From the NCBI RefSeq assembly GCF_002245355.1, contig NZ_NOWF01000014.1:1-61994 (forward strand): a DNA stretch of 61,994 bases, written 5' to 3'. A program made the translations under genes and the position numbers. Under the pieces are notes generated by a model. The model saw only the letters and a list, made by a program, of their open reading frames with translations. It made no database searches and was not told where the DNA came from. Below, in pieces: positions 34,259 through 41,551 of the stretch. Position 1 is the stretch's first letter. The number at the start of each line of letters is the position of its first letter. The DNA is from Paludifilum halophilum (lineage in GTDB: Bacteria; Bacillota; Bacilli; Thermoactinomycetales; DSM-45169).

Positions 34259-35332
34259 ATGAGAGCTTGGTCCGTAGTGCTTGGATTCATCATATTTGTT
34301 TGCGTCGTAATGGTCTCATTTTCACATACGGTTGATTTGTACATGCGCGTAGGTTTTGTACTCTGGGAGGCTGTTTTAATTACGATAGCTGTCGAGACCA
34401 CTTTCCTTCTGTCTGGCTGGTCCATCCTGTGGAACCGACAGCGCGGAACCAGCCCTGGCGCTCCTGCTTACTGGGGTTTTTCTTATGGACTCGGGCTCGT
34501 CTTCTTCTCCAATGCTGCCTACACGGTTGGACTCGGTTACCTGTTCGAAAACCAGTTCGCAGGGTGGACGCTGGCCCTTTCGGTAGTGGCCGGGGTGATT
34601 ATCAGCGAGGCGATTATAAGTCGGAACCTTGCGGCTGGACGGCCGGATGAACGGGAAACCGAATCGACCAGCGGCCAACCGACCATTAACCGGATGGATG
34701 AAACGGACGGAATGGACGAAGTGGTTGAACCGTCCATCGACCAGTACTCGGGAATCGTCCGACCGGATGAACCCGTTAAGCCGACCAGCGGCCAACCGGA
34801 CGAAGTGGTCGAAGCTGGACGGATGGATGACCAGGACGAAGTGGCCGACCACGAAGTTAAACCGGACGAAGTGGTCGAAATGGTCGAAACCATCCGACCG
34901 ACCAGCGCGGCGGAGCTGGACGAACTGGCACGCCGTCGGATGAAGAAGGAACGGCCGACCGACCACGAGGAGCAATCGACCGACCAGAAGAAAGCGGATG
35001 ACGGCCGGATGGACGAAACGGATAAAGTGGACGAAGGACAAGCGGACGACGAAGCAGTCGACCAGAACGAAAACGAATCGACCATCGACCATCAACCGGA
35101 AGAACTGGATGAAAAGCGGTCGACCAAATCGACCAAACGTTCGACCAGTACGCCAACCAGTAAGAGGTCGACCAAGTCGACCGACCAACCGGCCGCGGAC
35201 GAGGAGCTGGTCGAAGTCGCTAAGAAGTACCTGGACGAAAACGGCCGACCGCCCAGCCGCCGACAACTGGCCGAACTGGCGGGCGTCACCCAATATAAGG
35301 CTGGAAAAGCTCTTAAGGTTATCGCTGGCTGA
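34259..35332 (+). CDS. Four-helix membrane protein with word-rich linker and C-terminal HTH
   Basis: This 357-residue protein has four helices in the first 120 residues (helix 2 LWEAVLITIAVETTFLL, helix 3 LVFFSNAAYTVGLGYLF, helix 4 VVAGVIISEAIISRNL). A 180-residue acidic linker follows, rich in Asp, Glu, Thr and Ser, then the C-terminal HTH GRPPSRRQLAELAGVTQYKAGKAL. The key positions [F/W]EA, SN and [A/S]EA line up with the prophage protein at 6622-7506, so the heads are probably homologous (DUF2637/SpdB-like). ATG 34259 follows GGAAGGGG. The linker DNA is packed with CGACCA words. A membrane-tethered DNA-binding role is inferred. Confidence 0.75.
   Translation: MRAWSVVLGFIIFVCVVMVSFSHTVDLYMRVGFVLWEAVLITIAVETTFLLSGWSILWNRQRGTSPGAPAYWGFSYGLGLVFFSNAAYTVGLGYLFENQFAGWTLALSVVAGVIISEAIISRNLAAGRPDERETESTSGQPTINRMDETDGMDEVVEPSIDQYSGIVRPDEPVKPTSGQPDEVVEAGRMDDQDEVADHEVKPDEVVEMVETIRPTSAAELDELARRRMKKERPTDHEEQSTDQKKADDGRMDETDKVDEGQADDEAVDQNENESTIDHQPEELDEKRSTKSTKRSTSTPTSKRSTKSTDQPAADEELVEVAKKYLDENGRPPSRRQLAELAGVTQYKAGKALKVIAG
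34665..35213 (+). repeat. Iterated CGACCA/TGGTCG words inside the linker of the membrane-HTH gene
   Basis: I count 16 CGACCA and 4 TGGTCG in 550 bases, where about 0.3 is expected. They are read as Ser-Thr (tcg acc), Asp-Gln (c-gac-ca) and Val-Val-Glu (reverse complement), so several frames and both strands are used. Confidence 0.85.
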
Positions 35333-35374
35333 ACCGGACAAAGCGTCCGGCCCTGCCTGCGACTCATCTAACGA

Positions 35375-35500
35375 GGGGTGATTCGCAGGGAGGGACTCGT
35401 ATCCCTCCGCTTTCTCCTTTTCAGCTAGCGGATACCTTTTCCGCGCATATAAGCAAGACCGGGGACCGGGACCCTACGGGGTCCTTTTACTTATTCTAAA
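35375..35500 (+). promoter_or_regulatory. Two-hairpin leader before replication paralog 1
   Basis: Hairpin A is GGGAGGG ... CCCTCC with a T-rich tail. Hairpin B is GGACC/GGTCC followed by TTTTACTTATT. The ribosome binding site follows at about 35505. Confidence 0.55.
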
Positions 35501-35522
35501 AGTTAAGGAGGCTCTTCGGTCA

Positions 35523-36335
35523 ATGAATGAACCTGTTCGCCGCACTGGTAGCGGTCTCGAATTTTACGAAGTAGACGGCAAGCACAAGGCGCTAGTTGAC
35601 CTGGAAACCCACGTAGTTACCTCGAAGAAACAGAGAGACGCGTACCGCCGTAAAAAGGAGCTGGAGGAGCTCGGAATACAAGGGAGAACGCGTTCCTTCG
35701 TCCTATGTTTCCACGACCCTATCCGCGCTCTTATGGGACGGCTTACTCTGGACGAAATGGGCGCGCTGATTAAACTCTTACCGTATTTGAAGTACGGAGA
35801 GGCCGGAGACCTGGTCCACCAGGGTAAGCGGATGGATAAGGCCGCGATAGGCAAAGCGATAGGGAAAAAGCAGCGCCAGACGGCTGCCATTCTCTCGAAA
35901 CTCACTAAGGAGGGGGCGCTTATCGCTAAGAAGGAGGGCCGTAAGTCGGTTTACGCGGTAGCTAAGGAAATCCATACGATGGGAGAGGCCGGGGGTAACA
36001 TGTTTACTAAGCTTTTTCAGACCTACGCTAAGAAGCAGCTCGAGAAGCTCACGACCCAGCAGGCCGGGGTCCTTTATGCGCTCCTGCCGTTTTTCCACTA
36101 TCGGGATTATATCCTGGCCGTAAACCCTAACGAAACCGACGACGACCTTATCGAGCCCATGAATATTGAAGAGGTCGGAAAAATGCTCGGCATAAGCAAG
36201 GCCTCCGCTTACCGCCATATCGGGGCCTTAACCCGTGAGGGCATTATGTTAGAGACCCGAGCGTATGGGGTGTCGACGTTTTACGTTAATCCCGATTTTA
36301 TGTTCCGGGCGACTCGCGGAAATGAGTTTACCTAA
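35523..36335 (+). CDS. Replication-initiator-like protein 1 (RepL-like, double winged helix)
   Basis: This 270-residue protein resembles Firmicute plasmid RepL-type proteins and related winged-helix initiators. Two HTH regions are visible: DKAAIGKAIGKKQRQTAAILSKLTKEGALIAKKEG (about 98-135) and NIEEVGKMLGISKASAYRHIGALTREGIM (about 218-248). The end STFYVNPDFMFRA echoes the 'Y.VNP' signature of RepL. It shares its plan and many positions with the next gene. ATG 35523 follows TAAGGAGG. A role in starting element replication is inferred. Confidence 0.7.
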   Translation: MNEPVRRTGSGLEFYEVDGKHKALVDLETHVVTSKKQRDAYRRKKELEELGIQGRTRSFVLCFHDPIRALMGRLTLDEMGALIKLLPYLKYGEAGDLVHQGKRMDKAAIGKAIGKKQRQTAAILSKLTKEGALIAKKEGRKSVYAVAKEIHTMGEAGGNMFTKLFQTYAKKQLEKLTTQQAGVLYALLPFFHYRDYILAVNPNETDDDLIEPMNIEEVGKMLGISKASAYRHIGALTREGIMLETRAYGVSTFYVNPDFMFRATRGNEFT

Positions 36336-36337
36336 TA

Positions 36338-36440
36338 CATCGCGGGGAGGGTTACGTGAGCCCTCCGCTCCTTTTTCATAACGATATAAGTTTCTCCGAA
36401 GGGCGCTCCGACGGGGCGTCCTTTTTACTTATTATCGAAA
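36338..36440 (+). promoter_or_regulatory. Two-hairpin leader before replication paralog 2
   Basis: GGGGAGGG ... CCCTCC plus T-run, then GGCGC/GCGTC-type hairpin followed by TTTTTACTTATT. This is nearly the same layout and the same ACTTATT as at 35375-35500. Confidence 0.55.
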
Positions 36441-36462
36441 ACCACCCGAGGAGGACCTAAAA

Positions 36463-37359
36463 ATGCCGTATGAATATCGAGAAGGGGGCCGCGGGAGGCC
36501 TGATTATCTTGTTAACACGGAAACCGGAGAAATACGAATCGTATCCAACCCGGAAACCCATTACGTCGGCTCTAAGAAGCAGAGAGACGCCTATAAGGCT
36601 ATCATGGAAGCGGAAGAAGCCAAGCGAACGAAGAAAACACCTAACTTCGTGGTGTGTTACCACGATACGGTTATCGACCTGGTAAAGCGCCGCTCTATCG
36701 AGGTGCTGGGCGCGCTTATGAAACTGCTGCCTTACCTTAAAATCGGCCAAGGGGGAAAGCTGATTATGAATAACCAGCGTATGGGCATCGCGGAAACTTC
36801 TAAGGTTATTGGCAAGGGCGAGCGGCAGACGAAAACCATAGTTAAAAAGCTCGTGGACGAGGGCGTCCTGCTCAAGGATAAAGAGGGCCGCCGCCTGGTT
36901 TACGCGGTAGCTCCCGAATACCATACGGTCGGAAAAGCCCTCGAGATGAAGTTTACGAAGTTGTTTACGGTTTTTGCTAAGGAGCGGCTCCAGCTCCTTA
37001 CGAACCAGCAAGCCGGGATTCTTTACGCGGTCCTTCCCTTCTTTCATATTTCGACCTTCCGGCTCGTCCATAATCCGGATGAGCACGACGAGGACGAACT
37101 CGACCCCATGACGCATGATGAGCTGGCCGACTTCCTGGAGATGGACCCGAAAAACCTTCGTACCTATATGAACGCCCTTATGGACGCGGGGCTCGTTATG
37201 AAAAGTCAAATGTCCCGAATCGTCCTCTATACGGTCCACCCGGACCTCATGTACCGCCAAGCCGAAATCTCGCCCCACGTTTACACCGTCCGTAAGCAGT
37301 TCGAGGACTTCGCCCGCAAGCGTAAAAAGGGAGTCCGCCGTCGTCGCCGTAAAAAATAA
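36463..37359 (+). CDS. Replication-initiator-like protein 2 (RepL-like paralog)
   Basis: This 298-residue paralog of the protein encoded just upstream shares SKKQRDAYK, FVVCYHDTV, GALMKLLPYL, GKGERQTKTIVKKL and YTVHPDLMYRQ. Two winged helices are again present, and the C-terminus is highly basic (KRKKGVRRRRRKK), which suits DNA binding. ATG 36463 follows CGAGGAGG. Two 18-bp direct repeats start 41 bases after its stop. Having two such genes in tandem suggests either a heteromeric initiator or duplication with one regulatory copy. Confidence 0.7.
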   Translation: MPYEYREGGRGRPDYLVNTETGEIRIVSNPETHYVGSKKQRDAYKAIMEAEEAKRTKKTPNFVVCYHDTVIDLVKRRSIEVLGALMKLLPYLKIGQGGKLIMNNQRMGIAETSKVIGKGERQTKTIVKKLVDEGVLLKDKEGRRLVYAVAPEYHTVGKALEMKFTKLFTVFAKERLQLLTNQQAGILYAVLPFFHISTFRLVHNPDEHDEDELDPMTHDELADFLEMDPKNLRTYMNALMDAGLVMKSQMSRIVLYTVHPDLMYRQAEISPHVYTVRKQFEDFARKRKKGVRRRRRKK

Positions 37360-37399
37360 CGGCGGCTGAAACCCTTGCGCCCCAAGGGATTCGGACGAC

Positions 37400-37449
37400 A
37401 CCGGGCAAATATTGCACTTTAAAGGCCAAATACCGGGCAAATATTGCAC
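37400..37449 (+). repeat. Two 18-bp direct repeats, iteron-like
   Basis: ACCGGGCAAATATTGCAC occurs exactly at 37400-37417 and 37432-37449, 32 bases apart (about three helical turns), just after the second initiator-like gene. Confidence 0.75.
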
Positions 37450-37879
37450 AGTTAAAAATCGCTGAAACCCGCATTATACCGGGCTTTTTCGGGATTTTGG
37501 GGCCGAATGGACTCTTATTCTAATGTCTTCGAATAAGAAAAACCCAGCGCGAGGAAACAGATAAACCAAACAACCTAAAAGAGTCCTAGCTTTCGCTCCG
37601 CCCTTCGGGACGGGGTTTCATGCTTACGCCCCTTTTAAGTCACATACAGAAAAACAAGCGCGAGGAACAGATAGTAGACCAGGCCGCCCCCTTTTACGCT
37701 TCTTAACGTTGGGAGGCGGTTTATTCATGCTGGCCGCGCCTCTTACAGTACCGAGAATATTACGAGAGGGAAAAACATCCAGCGAAGCGATAGCTTAGCA
37801 GGCGGCAGCCTAGGGGTACGTAAGGGTAACGGACGGGAAACTGGGTTAACGCGACTCCCGACCGGGTTCCCTTCCAGTT

Positions 37880-37933
37880 TTTAAAGGTGATTCCTTATAA
37901 GTTATTACGTTCTTATAAGGCACTACCTTTAAA
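37880..37933. repeat. 54-bp nested palindrome
   Basis: TTTAAAGGT / ACCTTTAAA (outer) and CCTTATAAG / CTTATAAGG (inner) are perfect and share one axis with a 10-base loop. It could extrude as a hairpin, for example as a single-strand or double-strand origin. Confidence 0.8.
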
Positions 37934-38325
37934 CACAGATGAAGACTAACCATACGAATCCTAACCGTTCCATAGCGCGACCCTTACCCAAAATACCGAT
38001 ACCAGGTCGGATATCTATTAGGGTTTTCAACCCTCCGCCCTTCGGGTCGGTTTTTCCTTTTCCTCCGCCTTTTAAATCGTATGAAGAAACTGAGGGACCG
38101 AAAGGCGACCGTAAGGGAGACAGTAAGCCGTAAGGCGCAACTAATGGAGAAGCGAACCGTTAACGAACTGGAAGGCGGGGGCCTACTTATTCTCCGCGCC
38201 CGGGTTCGTTATGTACTTGTATTTCCGCGACTCTCTTAAAAGCCCGTAAGGGCCCTCTTAAAAAAGAAACGAGTTAAGCGACTGGGAGTCGTGCCGATTC
38301 ATGTTCCGTGAAAGGAGGCGAGCCC

Positions 38326-38397
38326 GTGAAATACCTGTTTTATATGCTGACCGTCCCGACTCTGTACGCGTTATGTCTCTACTTAAACCTGCTATGA
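38326..38397 (+). CDS. 23-residue membrane peptide
   Basis: GTG 38326 follows AAAGGAGGCGAG, one of the best ribosome binding sites in the element. The frame MKYLFYMLTVPTLYALCLYL ends at TGA 38395-38397 and is a single membrane helix. The stop overlaps the ribosome binding site of the next gene, so it may act as a leader peptide or a small membrane effector. Confidence 0.55.
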   Translation: MKYLFYMLTVPTLYALCLYLNLL

Positions 38398-38413
38398 GGA
38401 GGCGGTATCCGCG

Positions 38414-38881
38414 TTGAATGAAACACCCGAAAAAGTGACGGTCCTATTACATGTCCAGCGAATCCAGGGCGACGAGTTCGCCGCGGGTATCAGGATTTAC
38501 CGCGGGTCCCGCGCTAAGGACTGCGTAGACGAAAACGAACTCGGATTCGCTAGCCTATACATTCCGGACGGAGGCTCGACCAGGAAGGCCGCGAGAGACG
38601 CCGCACGGATAGCGCTCGATATGTTAGTCGATATGACCGAAGGGAATCCTCCCTTGTTTCCGGACCTACCCGTGCAAACGACCATACGTAACCAGTGCAA
38701 CGGACTGAACGAGGGTCGAATCCGTAACCGAATCACCCTTCTTTATGCTAACCGCGGTACCTATGTCCGATTCCACCCCGACCCGATAGCCGTTAAGTTG
38801 GCGAAGGATATAGCCGACGACGCGGCCCGTAGGAAAACTACTATTACCGAGGTCCTCCGAGGCCCTGCCGAAGTATTCTAA
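38414..38881 (+). CDS. Element protein of unknown function
   Basis: This 155-residue soluble protein starts at TTG 38414 after GAGGAGGCGG. It has a beta-rich first half (KVTVLLHVQRIQGDEFAAGIRIY) and helical middle (AARDAARIALDMLVDMTE). I do not recognise it. It opens a tightly spaced module of small genes running to 41551. Confidence 0.6.
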   Translation: MNETPEKVTVLLHVQRIQGDEFAAGIRIYRGSRAKDCVDENELGFASLYIPDGGSTRKAARDAARIALDMLVDMTEGNPPLFPDLPVQTTIRNQCNGLNEGRIRNRITLLYANRGTYVRFHPDPIAVKLAKDIADDAARRKTTITEVLRGPAEVF

Positions 38882-38909
38882 AACACCACTGAAAAGGAGT
38901 AATGCCATT

Positions 38910-39311
38910 ATGAGCAAAATGGAAAAATCCCGTAACCACCTGGAGAAGGCCCTGCAACTTAAAGGCGAGACCCGCGCCCTCGCCCTCGATATCAAACGTA
39001 AAACCGAGCGTAAGCTGTCCGAAATCCATGCCGACGTAAAACTAACCGAGGTCGGTAAATCCGAAGCTCGACTCGAAGCTCAGGAGCTGGCCGCAGTCGA
39101 AGCCTCCCGCCGCGCTCTGAACCTCCAGCAGGGAGTCCGCGCTAACCTGGCAATGGCTAAAAAGGCCGCTCAGGAGGTCGTAAACAGAAAGGTTAAAAAG
39201 CCCTCCGCGGACCAGGTAGAACGGTTCCAACGAGAATTAAACCGCGTTAAAACGTCCTTAATGTTGGAGCGGGAGGGCAAAAAGGCCCTCGACAGCTTAA
39301 CCGGTTCGTAG
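38910..39311 (+). CDS. Coiled-coil protein, scaffold-like
   Basis: This 133-residue protein starts at ATG 38910 after AAAAGGAG. It is almost entirely charged helix with Ala/Leu/Glu/Lys heptads (LEKALQLKGETRALALDIKR, VEASRRALNLQQGVR). No enzymatic motif is present. Long helical proteins of this size occur as phage scaffolds or packaging cofactors; that is speculation. The next frame (39344-39766) lacks a ribosome binding site and is open back into this gene, so a frameshifted extension is possible. Confidence 0.55.
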   Translation: MSKMEKSRNHLEKALQLKGETRALALDIKRKTERKLSEIHADVKLTEVGKSEARLEAQELAAVEASRRALNLQQGVRANLAMAKKAAQEVVNRKVKKPSADQVERFQRELNRVKTSLMLEREGKKALDSLTGS

Positions 39312-39343
39312 ACTCGATTCCGGGTCCTTACGAAGCCCAGCTC

Positions 39344-39766
39344 GTGGAGGATAGTTTCGCAGACCTGGCCGGACATGTGCTCGCGCTCGACCCGGCTGCT
39401 AAGCTCCATCTGTCCCGAACCTTCGAAAGGGTACAAACCGACTTCGAATCGGAAGACGTTAAAGAAGCCCGCGCCATTATCGAGCAGGCCGAGCGCCTGG
39501 AATCCGCTAAGCTGTTTAAGCCTCTGGAAGCCGATGCCGTGCGCGAAGTAACTAAGGAGTATTTCGCCGTAGACTTGAACCAGCCCGAACGGCTTTACAG
39601 TACGGAGGAATGGAAAGGGATGGAGCCCGACCCCCATCCGGACCTTAAGCGCCTGGAAGCGGAAGAAAAAGCGGACCAGAAGATGGCAAAAGACGACGGG
39701 GAGCTTAGCATTATGGACCTGTGGAAGTTCGACGAAAACGGTAAACTCGTTCGCCGGGAACAGTAA
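39344..39766 (+). CDS. Charged element protein, start uncertain
   Basis: This 140-residue frame begins at GTG 39344 with no ribosome binding site. The same frame is open upstream to at least 39285, overlapping the end of the coiled-coil gene. It is acidic and helical (DVKEARAIIEQAERLESAKL) and ends IMDLWKFDENGKLVRREQ. It may be a separate protein or the product of a frameshift from the upstream gene. No family is recognised. Confidence 0.5.
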   Translation: MEDSFADLAGHVLALDPAAKLHLSRTFERVQTDFESEDVKEARAIIEQAERLESAKLFKPLEADAVREVTKEYFAVDLNQPERLYSTEEWKGMEPDPHPDLKRLEAEEKADQKMAKDDGELSIMDLWKFDENGKLVRREQ

Positions 39767-39958
39767 AGACTCGTTCCTCGTGCGAAATATGGGGGCCGCT
39801 ATGCGGTCCGGCTGGTACTTCATAAGAGCGGAGCGAATCCGCACCTTGTCGACGGCGGAGCCGGAAGGAGGGGCCGGTTTCCGCTTTACATAACGCCCGT
39901 TCCATAGCGGCCAGCGGTCGCGGGACGGAGCAAATATTAAATCTAAGGAGTGGTTATC

Positions 39959-40318
39959 TTGTTCGTCTTGAAAAAAGACGCTAACGGCCACGTTATCGAG
40001 GAAAGCGTAAAGAAGGTCGCGTACGCTCATTCCGCATCGGCCAGCGTAGCCGCGGGAGGGAGCGAGACTATCGTTATTCAGATTCCCGCGGGGCGGCACG
40101 CTTTCGTTAAGTCGCTGAGCGTGTCGGGCGGGTCCGTCTCGGAAATCCGAATCGACGGAGCACCTATCCCCGATAAGGCCAGCGTAGACGATTTCGCGGC
40201 CGTTTACGGTCGGTTACCTTCGACTCGTACGACGGTCGAGGTTGAAGTAGCTAGCTCCATAGGCGAGACCGTCACGGTCGAAGTAAAGGGCTATTACATT
40301 CCCTTCCGTGTGTTCTGA
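39959..40318 (+). CDS. Small beta-rich element protein
   Basis: This protein of about 119 residues starts at TTG 39959, ten bases after TAAGGAG; GTG 39950 is too close. The sequence alternates polar and hydrophobic residues (SASASVAAGGSETIVIQIPAG, TTVEVEVASSIGETVTVEV), giving a beta-sandwich look reminiscent of phage decoration or head-fibre domains. Function unknown. Confidence 0.55.
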   Translation: MFVLKKDANGHVIEESVKKVAYAHSASASVAAGGSETIVIQIPAGRHAFVKSLSVSGGSVSEIRIDGAPIPDKASVDDFAAVYGRLPSTRTTVEVEVASSIGETVTVEVKGYYIPFRVF

Positions 40319-40378
40319 GCTTAAGTATTAAGGAGGATTAACGCCGTTTTCTTCTATGGTTCCGACTACTGTTCACTC

Positions 40379-40412
40379 ACCCCCGAGGCCTTATCCCTTC
40401 GGGGGATTTTTA
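40379..40412 (+). terminator. Terminator-like hairpin before the small packaging-like operon
   Basis: CCCCCGAGG ... CCTTCGGGGG followed by ATTTTTACTTAC; the same ACTTA motif follows the hairpins before both initiator genes. Confidence 0.6.
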
Positions 40413-40431
40413 CTTACAAGGAGGAAACCTA

Positions 40432-40572
40432 ATGTCCGAAAAGTCGAAAATCCTGGAATGCTTTATGATTGTCGCGAGTCCCGAGACCACCACGGAGCAG
40501 AAGCTCGAAGCGTACGCGGACTTCGTTATGCTTATGCTCGATAGGGAACTCGCACGGGAGAAGGCCGAATAA
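40432..40572 (+). CDS. 46-residue element protein
   Basis: ATG 40432 follows ACAAGGAGGAAA. The product MSEKSKILECFMIVASPETT is acidic and helical, ending RELAREKAE. Its TAA overlaps the ATG of the next gene, so it heads a three-gene coupled operon with the small-terminase-like protein. Function unknown. Confidence 0.6.
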   Translation: MSEKSKILECFMIVASPETTTEQKLEAYADFVMLMLDRELAREKAE

Positions 40573-41039
40573 TGCCGCTTAAGGAACTCGAAAAGCTTAA
40601 GGAACTGGCTGAAAAACACGCGACCGAGGATACAGAGCCCGTAGCGGAGCCCGAACCAGTAAGCAACGCGGACGTAATAGCGCTCTACAAGCTCCATCCT
40701 ACCCTCGTAAAGATGGCGAAAGCATACACGGCCGGGGCTACGCTCGAACTAAGCGAGAAGCAGGTTGAGGCGTTTGAAGCGTACAAAGACAAGGCACATA
40801 GGATTTACCTAGCCGAAATCACCGGAAGAGTAGGCCGGTACGCATTCCACGCTATGGCCGCGCTGAGCAGCCTGCTCGCTCTCGATAAGACAATTAAAAA
40901 CGGTGAAGAGGTCGAAGAGGACGCGAACGGATGGACCCGTGAACTACGCGTATCATCCTTCGCGGAGCATGTTACCGCGATGGTTAACGACCACGGAATT
41001 AAGCTCTATATCGAAGCACGAAAGGGGAAACAGAACTAA
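40572..41039 (+). CDS. Element protein of unknown function, operon with small-terminase-like gene
   Basis: This 155-residue protein overlaps its neighbours by one base on each side (TAATG). The N-terminus is a charged coil (LKELEKLKELAEKHATEDTE), followed by LHPTLVKMAKAYTAGATLEL, a repeated ELSEKQVEAFEAYKDKA segment, and an Ala-rich helix. No family is recognised. The strict coupling suggests it acts with the next protein. Confidence 0.6.
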   Translation: MPLKELEKLKELAEKHATEDTEPVAEPEPVSNADVIALYKLHPTLVKMAKAYTAGATLELSEKQVEAFEAYKDKAHRIYLAEITGRVGRYAFHAMAALSSLLALDKTIKNGEEVEEDANGWTRELRVSSFAEHVTAMVNDHGIKLYIEARKGKQN

Positions 41040-41551
41040 TGGCAAAGCCGCAATACCTGGTAAAGCTCGAAGCGCAGCTAAGCCCTATTCAACGTAAGGC
41101 CGCATATATGCTCGCGGTTAATGACCTAGGCATCGACGGACCGCGGAAAACTCAAATTCAAATGGCGGGGGAAATCGGGGTCTCGGACTCCACTATCCGC
41201 AGATGGAACCAGAACCCGGCCTTTATTAAGCTTATGGAGTACCATACGGATATTATAATGAACCGATACCATGCCCGCGTAATGGGGAAACTGATTAACC
41301 TTATCGAGCAGACCGACGCCACCAAGTCCGTTAAGCCACTGGAGCTCTATATGAAGTTACGCGGACTCCTGGCCGATAGACACGAGCACCACTGGACCGG
41401 GGAAATGGATAAGAGCGCGGAGCCGAAAGACTGGAGTAAGGAACTGGACGCGGCGGAAAAGGCTTTACGGGACCTGGATGACGTAATAGATATCGAGGCC
41501 GAGGACGTAACGGAAGACGAGAAAGAAGAAGAGAAGAAGTCTAACGGATAA
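41039..41551 (+). CDS. HTH protein resembling small terminase (phBC6A51-type)
   Basis: This 170-residue protein has an N-terminal HTH (LSPIQRKAAYMLAVND, then TQIQMAGEIGVSDSTIRRWNQNPAF) like the phBC6A51 family of phage and insertion-element helix-turn-helix proteins that includes small terminase subunits. A central helical region (GKLINLIEQTDATKSVKPLELYMKLRGLL) and a very acidic tail follow. If it is a TerS, it would direct a helper phage to package this element. There is no large subunit. A transposon-type or regulatory HTH is the main alternative. Confidence 0.6.
   Translation: MAKPQYLVKLEAQLSPIQRKAAYMLAVNDLGIDGPRKTQIQMAGEIGVSDSTIRRWNQNPAFIKLMEYHTDIIMNRYHARVMGKLINLIEQTDATKSVKPLELYMKLRGLLADRHEHHWTGEMDKSAEPKDWSKELDAAEKALRDLDDVIDIEAEDVTEDEKEEEKKSNG

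Larger units (their letters stand above)
37360..38325. other. 966-base non-coding region, origin-like
   Basis: No coding frame is convincing. It holds the 18-bp repeats (37400-37449), a stem CTTATTC / GAATAAG near 37513-37538, a second pair of direct repeats around GCGCGAGGAA(A)CAGATA near 37547 and 37657, the 54-bp nested palindrome (37880-37933), and terminator-like hairpins containing CCGCCCTTCGG near 37600 and 38030. The location after the replication genes suits an origin. Confidence 0.55.

Noticed and set aside
34376..35341. Long open frame of 321 codons on the minus strand opposite the membrane-HTH gene
   Set aside because: It is a by-product of the repeated CGACCA words, which contain no stop in that frame. 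There is no ribosome binding site, and the product is a low-complexity Arg/Phe/Gly string.
37939..38133. 64-codon plus-strand frame in the origin-like region
   Set aside because: It has no ribosome binding site and a proline-rich product that arises from hairpin repeats (CCGCCCTTCGG).
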